Origin: Ligustrum vulgare
Taxonomy: Eukaryota > Streptophyta > Magnoliopsida > Lamiales > Oleaceae
Length of the DNA stretch: 64,000 nt
Assembly: GCA_963555705.1 (NCBI GenBank)
Contig: OY743189.1
Span: 8,201,501 to 8,265,500 of the forward strand
Direction of reading: 5' to 3'
Notes under the pieces: generated by a model
Databases searched by the model: none
What the model was told of the DNA's origin: nothing
Seen by the model: the letters and a program-made list of their open reading frames with translations, nothing else
In this document: positions 23,191 through 35,295 of the stretch, one piece after another
Layout: the number at the start of each line of letters is the position of its first letter
How positions within the stretch are numbered: position 1 is the stretch's first letter
Made by a program: the position numbers and the translations under genes

Positions 23191-26100
23191 TGTAATACCG
23201 CTTTTCATTTTCCTGCCCTTTAAAATTTCACGTAATATTTATGTTAATGTTATTTGAAATTTGAAATTTAATGAATCTTACGTCAATGTTTTGAATGAAA
23301 TTGCAGTGGAAGGACTTGGACGCCGTCACGATCAATGTGCCAATTAAAATGTTGATAAATTTGTTTATGTACAATTCTATGTCTAATTGTTATTTTAATT
23401 GTTACTTGCCATTTCTATTTAATTGAGTAGTAAGTTGCCTAAATTGCATTAAATTGAAGTTGGGAAAAGTTTGGTGACGCTTTGGAATTTTATTTGAAGG
23501 TCATGGACTTAAATTACCAATTTATGAGAGTTGAGGGACTGAATAGAAATTTACCAAAAGTTAAACGTTTAAACCTAACCCTCACTCTCGCAATCGACAT
23601 CTCATTCTCACCCTCTCACCCGATGTCTCTCTGTCTCGACTCCCTCTCGTCTCTCTCGGTCTCACCTTCCTCTCTCTCACCTCACGCCCGAACCAGCGCC
23701 GGCGACCCGAATCAGCGCCGGCGACCTCTACCACCACCTACCGGTGAGACACACACACACACACACTTTCCCTTTCTTGTTCCCGCAGCAACACACGCAC
23801 ACACGGACGCTCACAATTTCGTGGTTTCACACACGAAATCACTATGTATATGTATATGTGTGTATATATTGTGAGTGTATGTAAATATGTGTTATTTCTC
23901 ATATTTTCATATTTAAGTTAGTAGATTTCGAATTATTATACTGTAAAATTGGAAGATTTGGGTAGTGTTCATATATGTATATATGTAATTGTGTATATGT
24001 ATTTATTGATGTATATGTATATGTAAACTCCGTATATGGGAATTTCATATTTTGGGGAAGTGTAAATCTGAATCTTAATTTCGGATTTTGAAATGTAAGA
24101 TTTTAACTGTAAGTGAATCGTTGAAGTTAGGTTTTTGACTTGTAATTTGATTAATTTTCAAATTTGATAATGGATATATATAAATTTCAGATTTTTTAAA
24201 GTTATATGGGTAGATTTCAGATTCAGTATTCATGAATTTGTTAGTTTAATTGAAATGTTTAGTTGTATTTCGAGTTAGAAATGGTAGATTTCGAAATTTG
24301 GGAAATAGCATATAAATGATTACATTGATTCTTAGTCTTGGAATATCATGATTTTTGGGTTATTTCGAAATTATTATATGAAATTAGATTTTGTTTAGAA
24401 TATGGCATGCTAGGGTTTGATATAACTTTAAACCTCGTTTAAGTTAAATTGTGGATCACGTTAAAGTTTTAACCTCAGTCAGAATTTTGGTCTACGATTG
24501 AAAAGTATTGTGATTATGTGTATACTAAATTAGAATTTCAAGTAATGAGGTGGTTTTTAATTCAATTTTAGTGTATATGTTTGACTTATAGTTACAATTT
24601 TCAGAATTTCGAAATTTATGAAATTTGTAGTTAAATTAACTGTTCTAGTAAAGTTAAATAAATGGTGATTGCAAAATTTACGAATAGTTAGAATGCTTAT
24701 TGGAATTCTCTGTAAAATTTAAGTTGTAATGAATATTCCATAACTTTGACCCCTTTGTGTAAATTGATAAGTTAGATTTCAATTATTGCTATTGAAGTTA
24801 ATCTCTTATTTTGAATGTAGTGTGATTTGTATTTAACATGGCTTAAGATTCCATTTGATTTGAATTGTAAATCACCTGAGAGCCTCAACCTCATTTAGAA
24901 GCTTCAAATGTAATTTTGAACTAAAATTTTATTTCACTTAATGAATGGGTACAACTAGGATTTTGGTACATTGACGTCACGGGCAGCCGATGCTCCTCCA
25001 CTTGCAAATCCAGATAACGGTAAATACTAAGGATGTCAGGTAAGTAAACTTCCCCTATTTTCATGGAAGTAGAAGGTTAATGTGAAATTAATGTGCGTAA
25101 GTGATTTCGTGTTAATTACTTAATGTTGATGTATTTGATTTACTTTATGAAAGTATATGTTATTATGAAGAATGTTCAAGCATGCACATTATCATGTAAT
25201 TGCATCATCAAGCATGCATTGACATCGAAATTGGGAAGTGAAATGTTTTTAAATGAAAGAAATGTGTCAAGGTGCAAGTTTGTTCAAAAGTTATGTATCC
25301 CAAGTTTAAAAGAAAGAATGGGTGTACTTCTAGTTCATGAAAGATGCGAGTGGGAAATGGGGCGCGGGGGACCGGCGTACCCGAATGTAATGAGCCGCAT
25401 TGCGGTGGAATGAAGTGAATGAACCGCTTTGCGGTGGAATAAAGTGAATGAGCCGCTTTTCAGTGGAATGAATGTTAAACCGCTTTGCGGTGGAAATGTG
25501 AATGTGAATCTGGTTCCAAATAAGAATTGTCCACTGTTATCTGATTGACTAGAAGATACACCAAGTGTAACGATGGAATGAAGTGAAAGTTTTGAAATGT
25601 TAAGTGAAAGCTTGAAAAGTTTGAAAGTTTTGAAAGGTTAAAGTGAATGGGGATACATATTTCAAAGTTTAAAGCATTTCATGTCATAAGCATGCATCAC
25701 TTGCACGAAGTTTACTTACTGTGTTTTAGCTCACCCCAATCCCTCCCCAACATTTCAGGTGATGAAAGTTAGGTGATTCGAGGAGAGCACTTGGCGGCTG
25801 ACTCAGACAGTACCCGTTATCGCCTTACTTAATAAAGTTAAATTTATTCAAGTTATCATTTAAATTTATTCCTTAATTCATTATTATTGATAATGGTTTG
25901 GTTGAAGTTAGTTTTGATTAAGTATGGATAACGTATTTGAGGTTAAATTACCTCTTATTTCATTTGTCAATGTCTGTTGATATTTTGGAAAATCTTATGC
26001 TTGAGGAGTTTGGGGAATGAGTGAATTGGTTTTGGCGATGATGAATGTGATTGAGATGTGATTGATGCCTTAAATTTTTAAATGGTTTTGATGTCCCTCT

Positions 26101-26266
26101 ACAGGTTGGCTACGTCCAATTTATAGAGGAGACTCTGCCGAAATTTATGTAAAACTTTATAATAAATAAATGAACATTTTAATTGTGTAAACGATTTAAA
26201 TTCCGCACTTAATGTGAATGGGAGTTACACGCCTAGGTTTTAGACTCTTAAACTTGGGGTGTTACA
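23191..26266 (+). mobile_element. Inner solo LTR of the same family, opposite orientation
   Basis: This 3,076-bp copy runs from TGTAATACCGC to GGGGTGTTACA with a 5-bp duplication TATAT (23186-23190 and 26267-26271). Its first part is the inverse of 26272-27043 and its remainder is the inverse of 21235-23190. It includes a CT-rich leader-like stretch at 23580-23760, a (CA)n at 23749 and TATA-like repeats near 23850. No retrotransposon ORF was found; the 130-codon frame at 23482 is low-complexity and lies in the CT-rich part. Confidence 0.87.
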
Positions 26267-27043
26267 TATATACACACAGAAACATATACAAATATACACA
26301 TACATCAATATATACATACACAGAACTTACACATACATATAATCATTAACCAAAGCTCCAAATAATAATTAAAATTCGAAATCTAGACAATTTCGAATCT
26401 GAAAATATAAGAATTTATACAAATGAACATCACACATACATAAAATTCAATATTTATACGAGTGTGTGTTCGGTTTTTTCGTATGCAGTGCGGAGGGTTG
26501 AAAAAAAAAAGGGCTCACCGATGCTAGAAAGTGGTGGAGGCCGGGTTGTGATCACCGGTGGTGTGGTGGTTGACGTCGGGGGAGGAGTTGTGGGAGGCGG
26601 AACCGAGAGTGAGAGAGAGAGTGCGTCGTGAAGAAAGAGAGAGACTGGATGGAGAGAGAGAGAGAGACCGTGAGTGAGGTTAATTAGGGGTAGGTTTAGG
26701 TATAGACTTTTGGTAACTCACAAATTGGTCATTTCTCTTCCTTTGCATATTTAAATTCCGTAAATTCCATTATTTCCAATTGCCAACAAAGTTTCAATTT
26801 AACACAATAAAATATAAATTAGCATGCCTAGGCAATAAAATTTAATTAATTACATGAAATTGCACGAGAACCATTTATAATTTTTTAATTGGCACATTGA
26901 GCGAAACGGCGTCCAAATCCTTGCACTGCAAAACAATTCCCATCATTTACATAAAATTAAATTAAATTCTCAAATTTCAATTACATTAGCATAAATATGA
27001 CTTGAAATTTTAAAGGGTACGAAAATGAAAAGGCGGTATTACA

Positions 27044-27328
27044 CCTAAGTTCTCTTAATCTATGGTGTAAAGTACGTTCTATTTCCGGGTCAACTTCGAA
27101 AAGATTCTTTTTTTTCGAACGTAACATACACAATTAAAAGAAAAATAACGAAACTAGTACCTAAACTAAAATTAGAATTCAAAGTCCTAAAATAAAATAA
27201 AAACAAGAACAAAAATAAACAAGAATAAAATAAAAATAAATAAAGATAAAGCGATAAAAAGTCCGAATAAATGAAAGTAATCTAAGAATAAATTTAAACT
27301 ACAATACCCAGCAACGATGCCAAAAACT
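27044..27328 (-). promoter_or_regulatory. Athila-like 5' leader with tRNA-Asp-type primer-binding site
   Basis: Next to the LTR at 27329, the minus strand reads TTTTGGCATCGTTGCTGGG (27308-27326), close to the tRNA-Asp-complementary site TGGCGCCGTTGCCGGGG used by Athila-type elements, with a few substitutions. The rest is AT-rich leader interrupted by the solo LTR. Confidence 0.65.
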
Positions 27329-28601
27329 TGATCTCTCCGCAAGTGCACGGGTCGCGCAAGTAATAAAGTGGACGTGAGTCCAAGTATCGATCATACAAAG
27401 ATTGTTTTAAATTGTATTTTAGATTACGAATCCTTAACCGGAACAATAAAATGTTTGAATTTGGGAATTTTGATTTTGAAACTAAACTAAAGATTAAACT
27501 AAAGAAATAATAAAAATTTGAATTTAAAACTTGTAAAAATAAATGCGTTAAAATTATGAATCCATTTTAACCAAATCATCCATGCGTTTGACCAAATCAT
27601 TTAAATACAATTCACGGGGTTTTGAATATCCATGTTCCAAATGTTATTTAAGTCCTCTTTCGAGCGATGCATAAAAACCTATCTCTAAATGCAAATTGAC
27701 TATATTTCTATGACTTTGTGCCAATTAAATAGCTTCTAATGAAATCCTACTCTTTCGAACATAGAAAATCATAAAGACAATCATACAAAAGCTGGCCAAA
27801 CAATTGCACAATAATAAAGGCACTTATTTAATTGCGTCAAACCCATAAACTGCATATATTAAATAATTGGTAAAAATATGGAATCAAATAGTTAAAACTT
27901 CATCACAATCCTAACACAAGAAATCTAGCCTGAAAACATAGTTAAAGAAAATTCACAAGAATAATGGATAGATGTCACTCTACTCATCTCCTTGATCCTT
28001 ATTCTTCAATCTTTAATTTGACCTTCAATGAATCCCCCAGCAATTGGACATCGTTCTGGCATGAATTGAGCAAGTTGAGAACTCTTAAAAACGTGCCAAA
28101 GGTCTGGTATTTATAGATTAGGTTGAAGTATACGTTACTTGGAAGATAAGAATGCTGAAAATCACATCCAAATTGGCTTCCAAAAGAGTTCCAACCGAAC
28201 AAGGAAAGTTACCTTCGCGGGAGATCTTTTCTTCACTGCACAGCATTCCGTATTTTGGTCATATCTTTCTATTCCCTTATCTTATTTAGGTGATTAAAAT
28301 TGTTTTAGAAAGATAACATAAAGAGCTACAATTCTTAATGAAATGGGATTTTCCTAATTCGAACGTTAACTACCCCGAAACTAGGTTTCAAAGTATGACT
28401 AAAAATCTGTCCGAAAATCTTGTGTGATTGGAATGAATTTATGGTAATATTCTTGTCATATTCCATTCCTTTTTGAGTTTTAATTGCATCCAATTGACTC
28501 CTAGAAATCTTCAAGTATCGTATCATGTTCCGAATCAATCATTGATTATTTGAAATTTGGTCCTTCTTCATTGGATTTGAATACATTAATCCTTGAATTT
28601 C
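27329..28601 (-). repeat. 5' LTR of Athila-like element, truncated
   Basis: It matches 14269-15628 closely apart from a missing stretch near 27710. The outermost 257 bp of the LTR is missing. At 28601 it stops abruptly and copia integrase coding sequence begins, so a deletion junction removed the LTR end together with the 5' half of the copia element. Confidence 0.83.
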
Positions 28602-29387
28602 TAGTTGCGAAGTGATCATGGTGGTGAATATGAATCACCATTTGGTGAATTTTGTGCTAAACATGGAATAATTCACCAAACCACCGCACCTTATTCACCT
28701 CAGCGGAACGGAATCGCTGAGCGTAAGAATCGAACGTTGAAAGAAATGATGAATGCTATGTTGATTAGTTCTGGATTACCACGGAACATGTGGGGAGAAG
28801 CTATTCTTTCTGCGAATTACATTTTGAATAAAGTGTTAAGAAAGAATATGGATAAGACTCCGTATGAACTTTGGACAGGTCGAACACCTTCGTATAAATA
28901 CTTACGAATGTGGGGGTGTCTTGCGAAGGTCGCAGTGCCTCCTCCCAAGAAGGTCAAGATTGGACCTAAGACAGTTGACTGTGTGTTCATTGGTTATGCA
29001 CAAAATAGTAGTGCATATAGGTTTCTTGTGCATTATTCGAATGTACCTGATATTGATCCAAACACGATCATGGAGTCTAGGAATGCACAATTCTTTGAGA
29101 ATATATTTCCTTGTAAATCTCCTAAACAGTTAACTCCTATTAAACGGACTATGGAATCTTCTGCTTCTGGCAGCAGTAAAGATCCAGTTGAAGAATGTGA
29201 GGATGAGCCTAGACGGAGTGAAAGGACCAAAACTTCTAAGACTTTTGGCCCTGACTTTCTCACATATTTGATGGAAAATGATCCTCAAGCTATAAAGAAG
29301 CTATATCTTCTCCCGATGGTCATCTGTGGAAAGAAGCCATCAAGAGTGAAATTGATTCTATCCTACAGAATCATACCTGGGAATTAG
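28602..29387 (+). pseudogene. Ty1/copia integrase (C-terminal half) and linker
   Basis: The frame opens with RSDHGGEY, the second catalytic Asp of the DDE integrase core, then SPQRNGIAERKNRTL with the catalytic Glu and the copia marker WGEAILSANYILN. The GKGE-like C-terminal region is followed by a Ser/Glu-rich linker that leads to the RT. The HHCC zinc domain, first Asp, protease and gag are missing at the 28601 junction. A frameshift near 29290 takes the coding into another frame before the RT. Confidence 0.9.
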
Positions 29388-30853
29388 TAGATCTTCCACC
29401 GGGTTGTAAGCCTTTGGGCTACAAGTGGATCTTCAAGAAGAAGATGAAAGCGGATGGATCCGTTGATAAATATAAAGGTCGGCTAGTAATCAAAGGTTAT
29501 AAGCAAAAGGAAGGCTTAGATTACTTTGATACTTATTCTCCTGTGTCGAGAATAACTTCTATCTGAATGATAATTACTATTGTAGCCTTGCGAAATCTGG
29601 AAATACATCAAATGGATGTAAAAACAGCTTTCCTAAATAGAGATTTGAATGAAGAAATCTACATGGAGCAACCAGAGGGGTTTTCGGCTCCAGGTCAAGA
29701 AAGGAAAGTCTGTAGATTGGTTAAATCGCTTTATGGTTTAAAGCAAGCACCGAAGCAATGGCATGAGAAGTTTGATAATGCTATACTTTCTAGTGGCTTT
29801 AGAATCAACGAGTGCGACAAGTGTGTATATGTTAAGGACACTAATAATGGATATGTCATATTGTGTCTGTATGTCGATGACATGCTCATTATTGGCAGCT
29901 CTGATAAGATTATCAAAGCCACTAAGAATATGTTAAACTCAAAGTTTGACATGAAAGATATGGGTCTCGCGGATGTCATTTTGGGAGTAAAAATTAATCG
30001 AACTCCAAATGGACTTGTGTTATCTCAATCTCATTATATTGATAAGATACTAGACAAGTTCAAAAAATCAGATACCACTGTGGCCAGGACTCCAGTGGAT
30101 TTAAGTCTCCATTTATCCAAGAATACTGGTGACGGCGTGTCACAGTTAGAATATTCTCGGATAATAGGGAGTTTAATGTATTTAATGACTTGTACGAGAC
30201 CGGACATAGCATACTCAGTTAGTAGACTGAGTCGCTACACGAGTAACCCAGGTGCTATCCACCAGAAAGCTATTTTCAGGGTGTTACATTATTTGAGGTA
30301 CACTCGTGATTTTGGACTGCATTATTCTAGATACCCTGCAGTAATCGAAGGGTATGCTGATGCAAATTGGATATTAGATATGTCTGACTCCAAGTCTACT
30401 AGTGGATATGTCTTCACTCTTGGTGGTGCAGCTGTCTCTTGGAAATCGTCCAAACAAACTTGCATCGCAAGATCTACAATGGAATCAGAATTTATCGCGT
30501 TGGATAAAGCAGCTGAGGAAGCAGAGTGGCTTCGGCAGTTTGTTGAGGATATTCCAAGATGGTCAAAGCCTGTGCCTACAATTTGTGTTTATTACGATAA
30601 CCAATCAGCAATTGGCAGGGCACAGAGCAATATGTATAATGGTAAGTCTCGACATATTCAAAGACGACATAATACCATTCGACAACTACTCTCACAAGGT
30701 ATTATCACTCTGGACTATGTGAAGTCAAAGGATAATATTGCGGATCCGCTAACCAAAGGGTTAACTCGAGAACTAGTTGTCAAAGCATCGAGGGGAATGG
30801 GCTTGCAGCCTATGACATTGAAAGGTGTCTTGGTGGAAACCCAACCTAGATGA
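29388..30853 (+). pseudogene. Ty1/copia reverse transcriptase-RNase H
   Basis: The RT N-terminus is readable from about 29330 (WELVDLPPGCKPLGYKWIFK) in the frame that continues to an in-frame TGA at 29564-29566. It continues in a 428-codon open frame with [23 protein letters not shown] and the catalytic YVDDML. RNase H follows with [29 protein letters not shown] and the terminal [12 protein letters not shown]. Domain order integrase-RT-RNase H defines Ty1/copia. The frameshift near 29290 and the TGA at 29564 make it a pseudogene, although most of the polymerase is well preserved. Confidence 0.92.
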
Positions 30854-31381
30854 ATGGAGATCCCATGATCTAGGTTCAAAGGCACAACTAAACCATGTAT
30901 ATCAGTGTAAATCACTGAGAAGGTTCTCCTTCTGCTCATTCCTATGGTCCTCACAGTGATTAAAAGATCTAGGTTAAGCTATGCTTTTAATGACTCTTAA
31001 GCGTTGTTGTGAAGCGTTGAGTTAAGAGGTCACCTATGTGAGTGTGAAGTGGGGCCGCTTCTATAAGGATTGAGAAGGTTACATCCTTGAACAAACACTT
31101 GCAGAACCAGGCTACGTGTTCATGGCCAAAATGAACACAACTTTGAGAACTACGTTGTGTCTAGAATGGTCCTGTGTGTGGTCTATTGTCTTGGTTTACA
31201 CAAATGGCGAAATAGTTCAAGGCATCTAATCCACTGGTTTGCTAGTAATACCCGATAGATTTTCACAAGGGAAGGTTCAAAGCTAAAATGCTACCTATCC
31301 TATGAAGGATTGATTCGATTTACTCTCTCTCCTTATCTCTTGGGTCTCTGGTTTTCGCGAATTTTCATTCATATAGGGGAT
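30854..31381 (+). other. Copia 3' untranslated region
   Basis: It lies between the pol stop and the 3' LTR. It is non-coding and ends with a short polypurine stretch, TATAGGGGAT. Confidence 0.65.
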
Positions 31382-31895
31382 TGTTGGAAAACTGATTGCA
31401 GTTTCAATAATATTATTTCCATCAGTTTCATTTTTCATTTCCAGAAGTTACAATTCATTTCCAGAAGTTACAAAATTTTGTTGAATGGAAAATTTACTTC
31501 ATCCGTTTCATTCTCATCAATCTTCAATTTTCAAATAGTGATTAAATGGAATCAAATGTTGTTGCCCTATATATAAGCCATCTCCCTTCTCGATTAGAAG
31601 TACAGTGAAAGAAAAGAAAAGAAAAACAAAACAGCTTCTTACATGATCCAGGCTCCTGTTTCTTTGCCATTCCTTTGAAAAATTTCTTTGAGAGAAAAAG
31701 AGTAAGCACAGCTAGTTCGACAGGCGGTGAGCGCAGTGCAACGTAAACCGACAACCGATTTTATCCTGAGAATCGAACACCGATCAAAACCTCTTGCACC
31801 CCGGTGAGGCGGCGAATTCGATTTAAGGAAACCGTGTAAACACGGGACTTCGGTTTGGTTTCATTTACTTTGATTCTCTAAATATTTTCCCAACA
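31382..31895 (+). repeat. Copia 3' LTR
   Basis: This 514-bp segment has the terminal inverted motif TGTTGG...CCCAACA, is preceded by a purine-rich tract, and has a TATA box CCCTATATATAAGCC at about 31562-31577 as the LTR promoter. The 5' LTR is absent because of the 28601 truncation, so no duplication can be tested. Confidence 0.82.
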
Positions 31896-33559
31896 TTGAT
31901 TTGTATACAAGAACATTAAAAAATGATAATTAAGTTAGTGAGAATAATTAGAGAAAAATAATTATTTGCCCTACTTAATTATTGGATTTCGAATGGGGAT
32001 AAAATGCATAAACAAAGGTTCAGAAGAAAATATTACATATTTATTCACTTTTAGATTTATATATTCTCATAGGTCATTCTTGTCTATAGTGAGAAAAAAA
32101 ATTATTAGGTCGGTGGTGCAGGATCGATTAGACTAGATCTTGTGATGAATAACCTCGCAAAACACATAAGTAATCAAGGTTAAACAATATAGATTAGCAA
32201 ATTATATGAATCAAAACTATAAGCAATATATTGAAGTATAAAAAAACTCCCTCAATTGCACAATAATAGCCGACCAAATGGTGTAGAACGAGGGTTCAGA
32301 AATCTGTTCAATATCCCCAAAATGGAACACCGCTCAAAAGGGCTAGAGAACACTCCTAGAAAAACCGAAAACCACCATTGAAATCACCAAAGAAACACAG
32401 AACAAAAGCTACAAGAAGTTATCGAAGACACATGATTTTGATCACAAAAGGGAAACACGTGACAAATGCCATCCATGAAGAGGTAGCACTGGACAGAGGC
32501 AACAAAAGGAATGGAGCAATGGGCTCAAGGGAGAACAAGAGATGGTTAAGGCAAGTTCATGCAGAAAGAGCCGCAAGTTTGCACAAAGGAAGAGAGCGAG
32601 GCTCAAGTGTAGTGTTCTACTGAGTAAGAGATATTATGGATTGATATATTGTGGACTAGTTAATTAGGTTAGGATAATAATAGGACCCTAATTAACTTGG
32701 ATTGTCACCAGATTTACCCATCGAGCAATAGGGATTAAAACCTAATTAACACCTCAAGATATGTAGCAAAGTCCCTAACTCATCTAATTATATGGGTTGC
32801 ACTAGTTGTGGATATTGGATAGTATATAAATCTTCGATCATGAACCATAGGCATGTGAAGTATAATTAACCCAACAAGATGTTTCATTTTCGCCCCCAAG
32901 GTTTGTTTGAGATCAAATTTCCCAACAGATCTAAATACTGGGTTCGAATACTGATAACTTGTATTAAGTTGGCATTTTCTATCTTCCTATGGATTTGTAA
33001 TTTGGTAAATTTAATTTAATTATTAAATATTTTTGTTTAGTAATTTATTAAGTTTAATTAAATTATGAGTTGTTTACTTGGACTAGAGTTTGTATTTATC
33101 TCATAATTCTAATGATATTTATTCATTGGGTATAATTATAAACTCATCTCTTATTACTTCATAAATATTTATGTATGATATAGTGTTTTAGCTTGGCCAA
33201 TATCTTGTTGGCCGAAAATTCTAGGATGTATTTTTCTTAGAGTCCAAGTCGATCACTTTGTTTGTAGTAAATCATTATCTTGCCTTTATCTTTATTAGTT
33301 TTTAATTATCTTTGATATTGCAGGAAATAGATATTTTGTACAACTAGAACTCTTAGTGAACAAGAAATTGGTGTGTGCATAAATAGAGAAAACGGGGGAC
33401 TTTTTCTCCTAAGTCTTGGAAGCCGAAAAATAGTCAGTGCACAGAAAAAAAAAATACACAGTTTCTTCATTTGTTACATCTCCATTTGCATGATCATCTT
33501 AAAGACTTAGAACTTATTATTCATCAAATATAAATCTTCAAACAACAAATTAGCATCCA
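31896..33559. other. Unassigned AT-rich stretch
   Basis: No recognised gene or complete transposon. The 81-codon frame at 32378 is basic and low-complexity and is not supported. 'TTTCCCAACA' at about 32920 could be another LTR terminus but has no partner. Confidence 0.4.
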
Positions 33560-33713
33560 AATGTGCATTTTGCTACAATTTCTTATTTTTCTTGATTTTG
33601 GGATAAAACCTGAAATAATAATAAATAACAACAATTAAGTAGAATTTATTCAAGAAAAATAAAATAATATCCTAATTTTGACATATGAATAAGTGTATAA
33701 AATACACTTATCA
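33560..33713 (-). repeat. LTR terminus of an Athila-type relative
   Basis: On the minus strand it begins TGATAAGTGTATTTTATACAC, the same start as the LTRs at 15885 and 60608, but the following sequence is clearly diverged from both. The other end of this LTR was not located. Confidence 0.55.
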
Positions 33714-34085
33714 CATAGTTCAGTTGGCAAAGGTTGAAGTGACTTAAAGTCTATCGCACTGATAGCCACTGGGTGGGGGTTCAAATCTTGATAAATGATT
33801 TCGATTTGTGCTAATTGTGGTGGAAACCTGATGGTAAGCGGTAGCCACAGAGTGGGGGTTCTAATCCTGATAAATTATTTGGATTTGTCCTTATTGTGGT
33901 GAAAACCAGATGGTAAGCGGTACCCACTGGTGGGGGGTCCGAATCCTAATAAATGATTTGGATTTGTCCTCATTTTGGTGGAAACCTGATGGTAAGCGGT
34001 AGCTACAGGGTGGGGGGTCCGAATCCTGATAAATTATTTGGATTTGTCCTCATTGTGATGGAAACCTGATGGCAAGCTTTAGACC
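33714..34085 (+). repeat. tRNA-like SINE head with 79-bp tandem array
   Basis: TAGTTCAGTTGG (33716-33727) resembles an RNA polymerase III A box, and GGTTCAAATC (33778-33787) a B box. From 33761 a 79-80 bp unit is repeated four times (starts 33761, 33841, 33920, 33999), each holding a B-box-like GGTTCTAATCC or GGTCCGAATCC followed by TGATAAAT and ending GATGGTAAGCG. It looks like a tRNA-derived SINE whose B-box region has been tandemly amplified. Confidence 0.55.
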
Positions 34086-35001
34086 CTGACTAATTAAGAC
34101 GCATCCCGTAAGACGCATCTCGTGATTGACCACTTCCACAATGCTCTAGGACGGGACAGTGGGAGCCGTTAGGATTGCCGTTCAACTTTTAAAAAAAATG
34201 AAAAGAAAAAAAAAAAGGAAAGAGAAAGAAATTTGTTATGTTTTTCATCCATGCAATACAAAACTAATTTCTATTTGTTTATTTAAAAGAGAGTGGTCAC
34301 CCAGTCTTGAATTTGAAGGATACTGTAAAAGGCTAAGAGGTCTTGAATATCAAGTTCTTGAAATTGAAAAATAAAAATCCATGAATTTAAATAAATTTTA
34401 AATAATTATTTTTTGATTAAATATAAAGGTGAACATCTAGGTGACCATCTTTAATTTTTATAGCTTGTTATGCAAACTTTCGTTATAATGAAAACTCATT
34501 TCCCAAGGCTTTGCAAATGAAAACGTTTGACAGACCGGACACATAATGTCTTTCAAGTTTGAATAGAATTTCTGAAATACCCTCATTCTTAAAAATCCTA
34601 ACAAATTGAGTCCTTAAATGCAAGGGTATAATTGTAAATGAAGCAGCCTGTCATTTTTTACCCAAATTTCTGCTGACAAATGACAACGTCCAGCATGTCA
34701 ATTCAATCAAAAAAAACATTCTAATTATAATGAAAAATGCATTGCCGAAGAAAAAACGGAAATAACCATAAATGGATCCAACAATTACAGTATTTTGTAA
34801 AATAGACTTTGAAACAATAATATTGTGAAAATTGACTTTGACTCTTTAAACTTACTAAAATACCCTTACAAATAGAATTTGCAATACAAACCGTTCAAGT
34901 ATAGAAAAACTTCATTTAAGTCCTTAGATAATTTTGTTTATATAATTTTAAATAATTTTTTTTATATGATTTTTGTTCGCTTATAGTAGCACCCCCTCAA
35001 C
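34086..35001. other. AT-rich flank and viral leader end
   Basis: There is no gene. The last part, just before 35002, is presumably the end of the caulimovirid leader. The left boundary of the integrant cannot be fixed. Confidence 0.4.
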
Positions 35002-35014
35002 TGGTATCAGAGTC
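35002..35014 (+). promoter_or_regulatory. tRNA-Met primer-binding site of endogenous caulimovirid
   Basis: TGGTATCAGAGTC matches the conserved caulimovirid minus-strand primer site (TGGTATCAGAGC), complementary to the 3' end of initiator tRNA-Met. The first viral ORF starts two bases downstream, at 35017. This is the best anchor for the start of the integrated genome. Confidence 0.88.
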
Positions 35015-35016
35015 AT

Positions 35017-35295
35017 ATGACAGATCTAAAAGATAAATATTATATAATAAAAAATAAAAATAAATATATAATATATACATCAAGATTTATAATTATGCAT
35101 ACAATAATACTACCCGATAATTATAAAATAGAAATCTTGAACACTTTAAAAGATTTAGATAAAGATATAAGAGAAATATATGATCCAATAAATTTCGATA
35201 TAATAAAAGAAGATTTTATCATAAACGAAATATTAGATTTAATCCACAAATATATACTAGAAGAATTATATAAAAATTATAGAAATGGATTATAA
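35017..35295 (+). CDS. Endogenous caulimovirid small ORF A (unknown)
   Basis: This is a 92-codon ATG-started ORF directly after the primer-binding site, ending with Lys/Tyr-rich residues. It overlaps the next ORF by 11 bases. The position matches the first small ORFs of badna- and tungro-like caulimovirids, whose products are poorly characterised. The sequence is AT-rich, Ile/Asp/Lys-rich and mostly helical, with no recognised motif. It is uninterrupted, unlike the later viral genes. Expression from the integrant is not shown. Confidence 0.5.
   Translation: MTDLKDKYYIIKNKNKYIIYTSRFIIMHTIILPDNYKIEILNTLKDLDKDIREIYDPINFDIIKEDFIINEILDLIHKYILEELYKNYRNGL

Larger units (their letters stand above)
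21235..27043 (-). mobile_element. Outer solo LTR (Ty3/gypsy type), interrupted by inner copy
   Basis: The element starts TGTAACACACC at 21235 and ends GGCGGTATTACA at 27043, flanked by a 5-bp duplication CCTAA (21230-21234 and 27044-27048). TG...CA ends and a 5-bp duplication mark an LTR retrotransposon, and the absence of coding sequence marks a solo LTR. Its own sequence is 21235-23190 plus 26272-27043, about 2.7 kb, reading on the minus strand. The rest is a second copy of the same family in opposite orientation. It interrupts the gag region of the Athila-like element. Confidence 0.85.

Noticed and set aside
23482..23874. 130-codon ORF in the inner solo LTR
   Set aside because: CT- and CA-rich low-complexity sequence (Ser/Pro/Leu, then His/Thr) in a non-coding LTR.
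33714..33790. Functional tRNA gene
   Set aside because: A- and B-box-like motifs are present but spacing is long and no cloverleaf with acceptor stem pairing is evident; a SINE head fits better.
34780..34990. Inverted similarity between this stretch and 52970-53060 (TAAGGGTA...CTATTTTAC words)
   Set aside because: Only a few short AT-rich words match, too weak to call terminal inverted repeats of a larger element around the virus.
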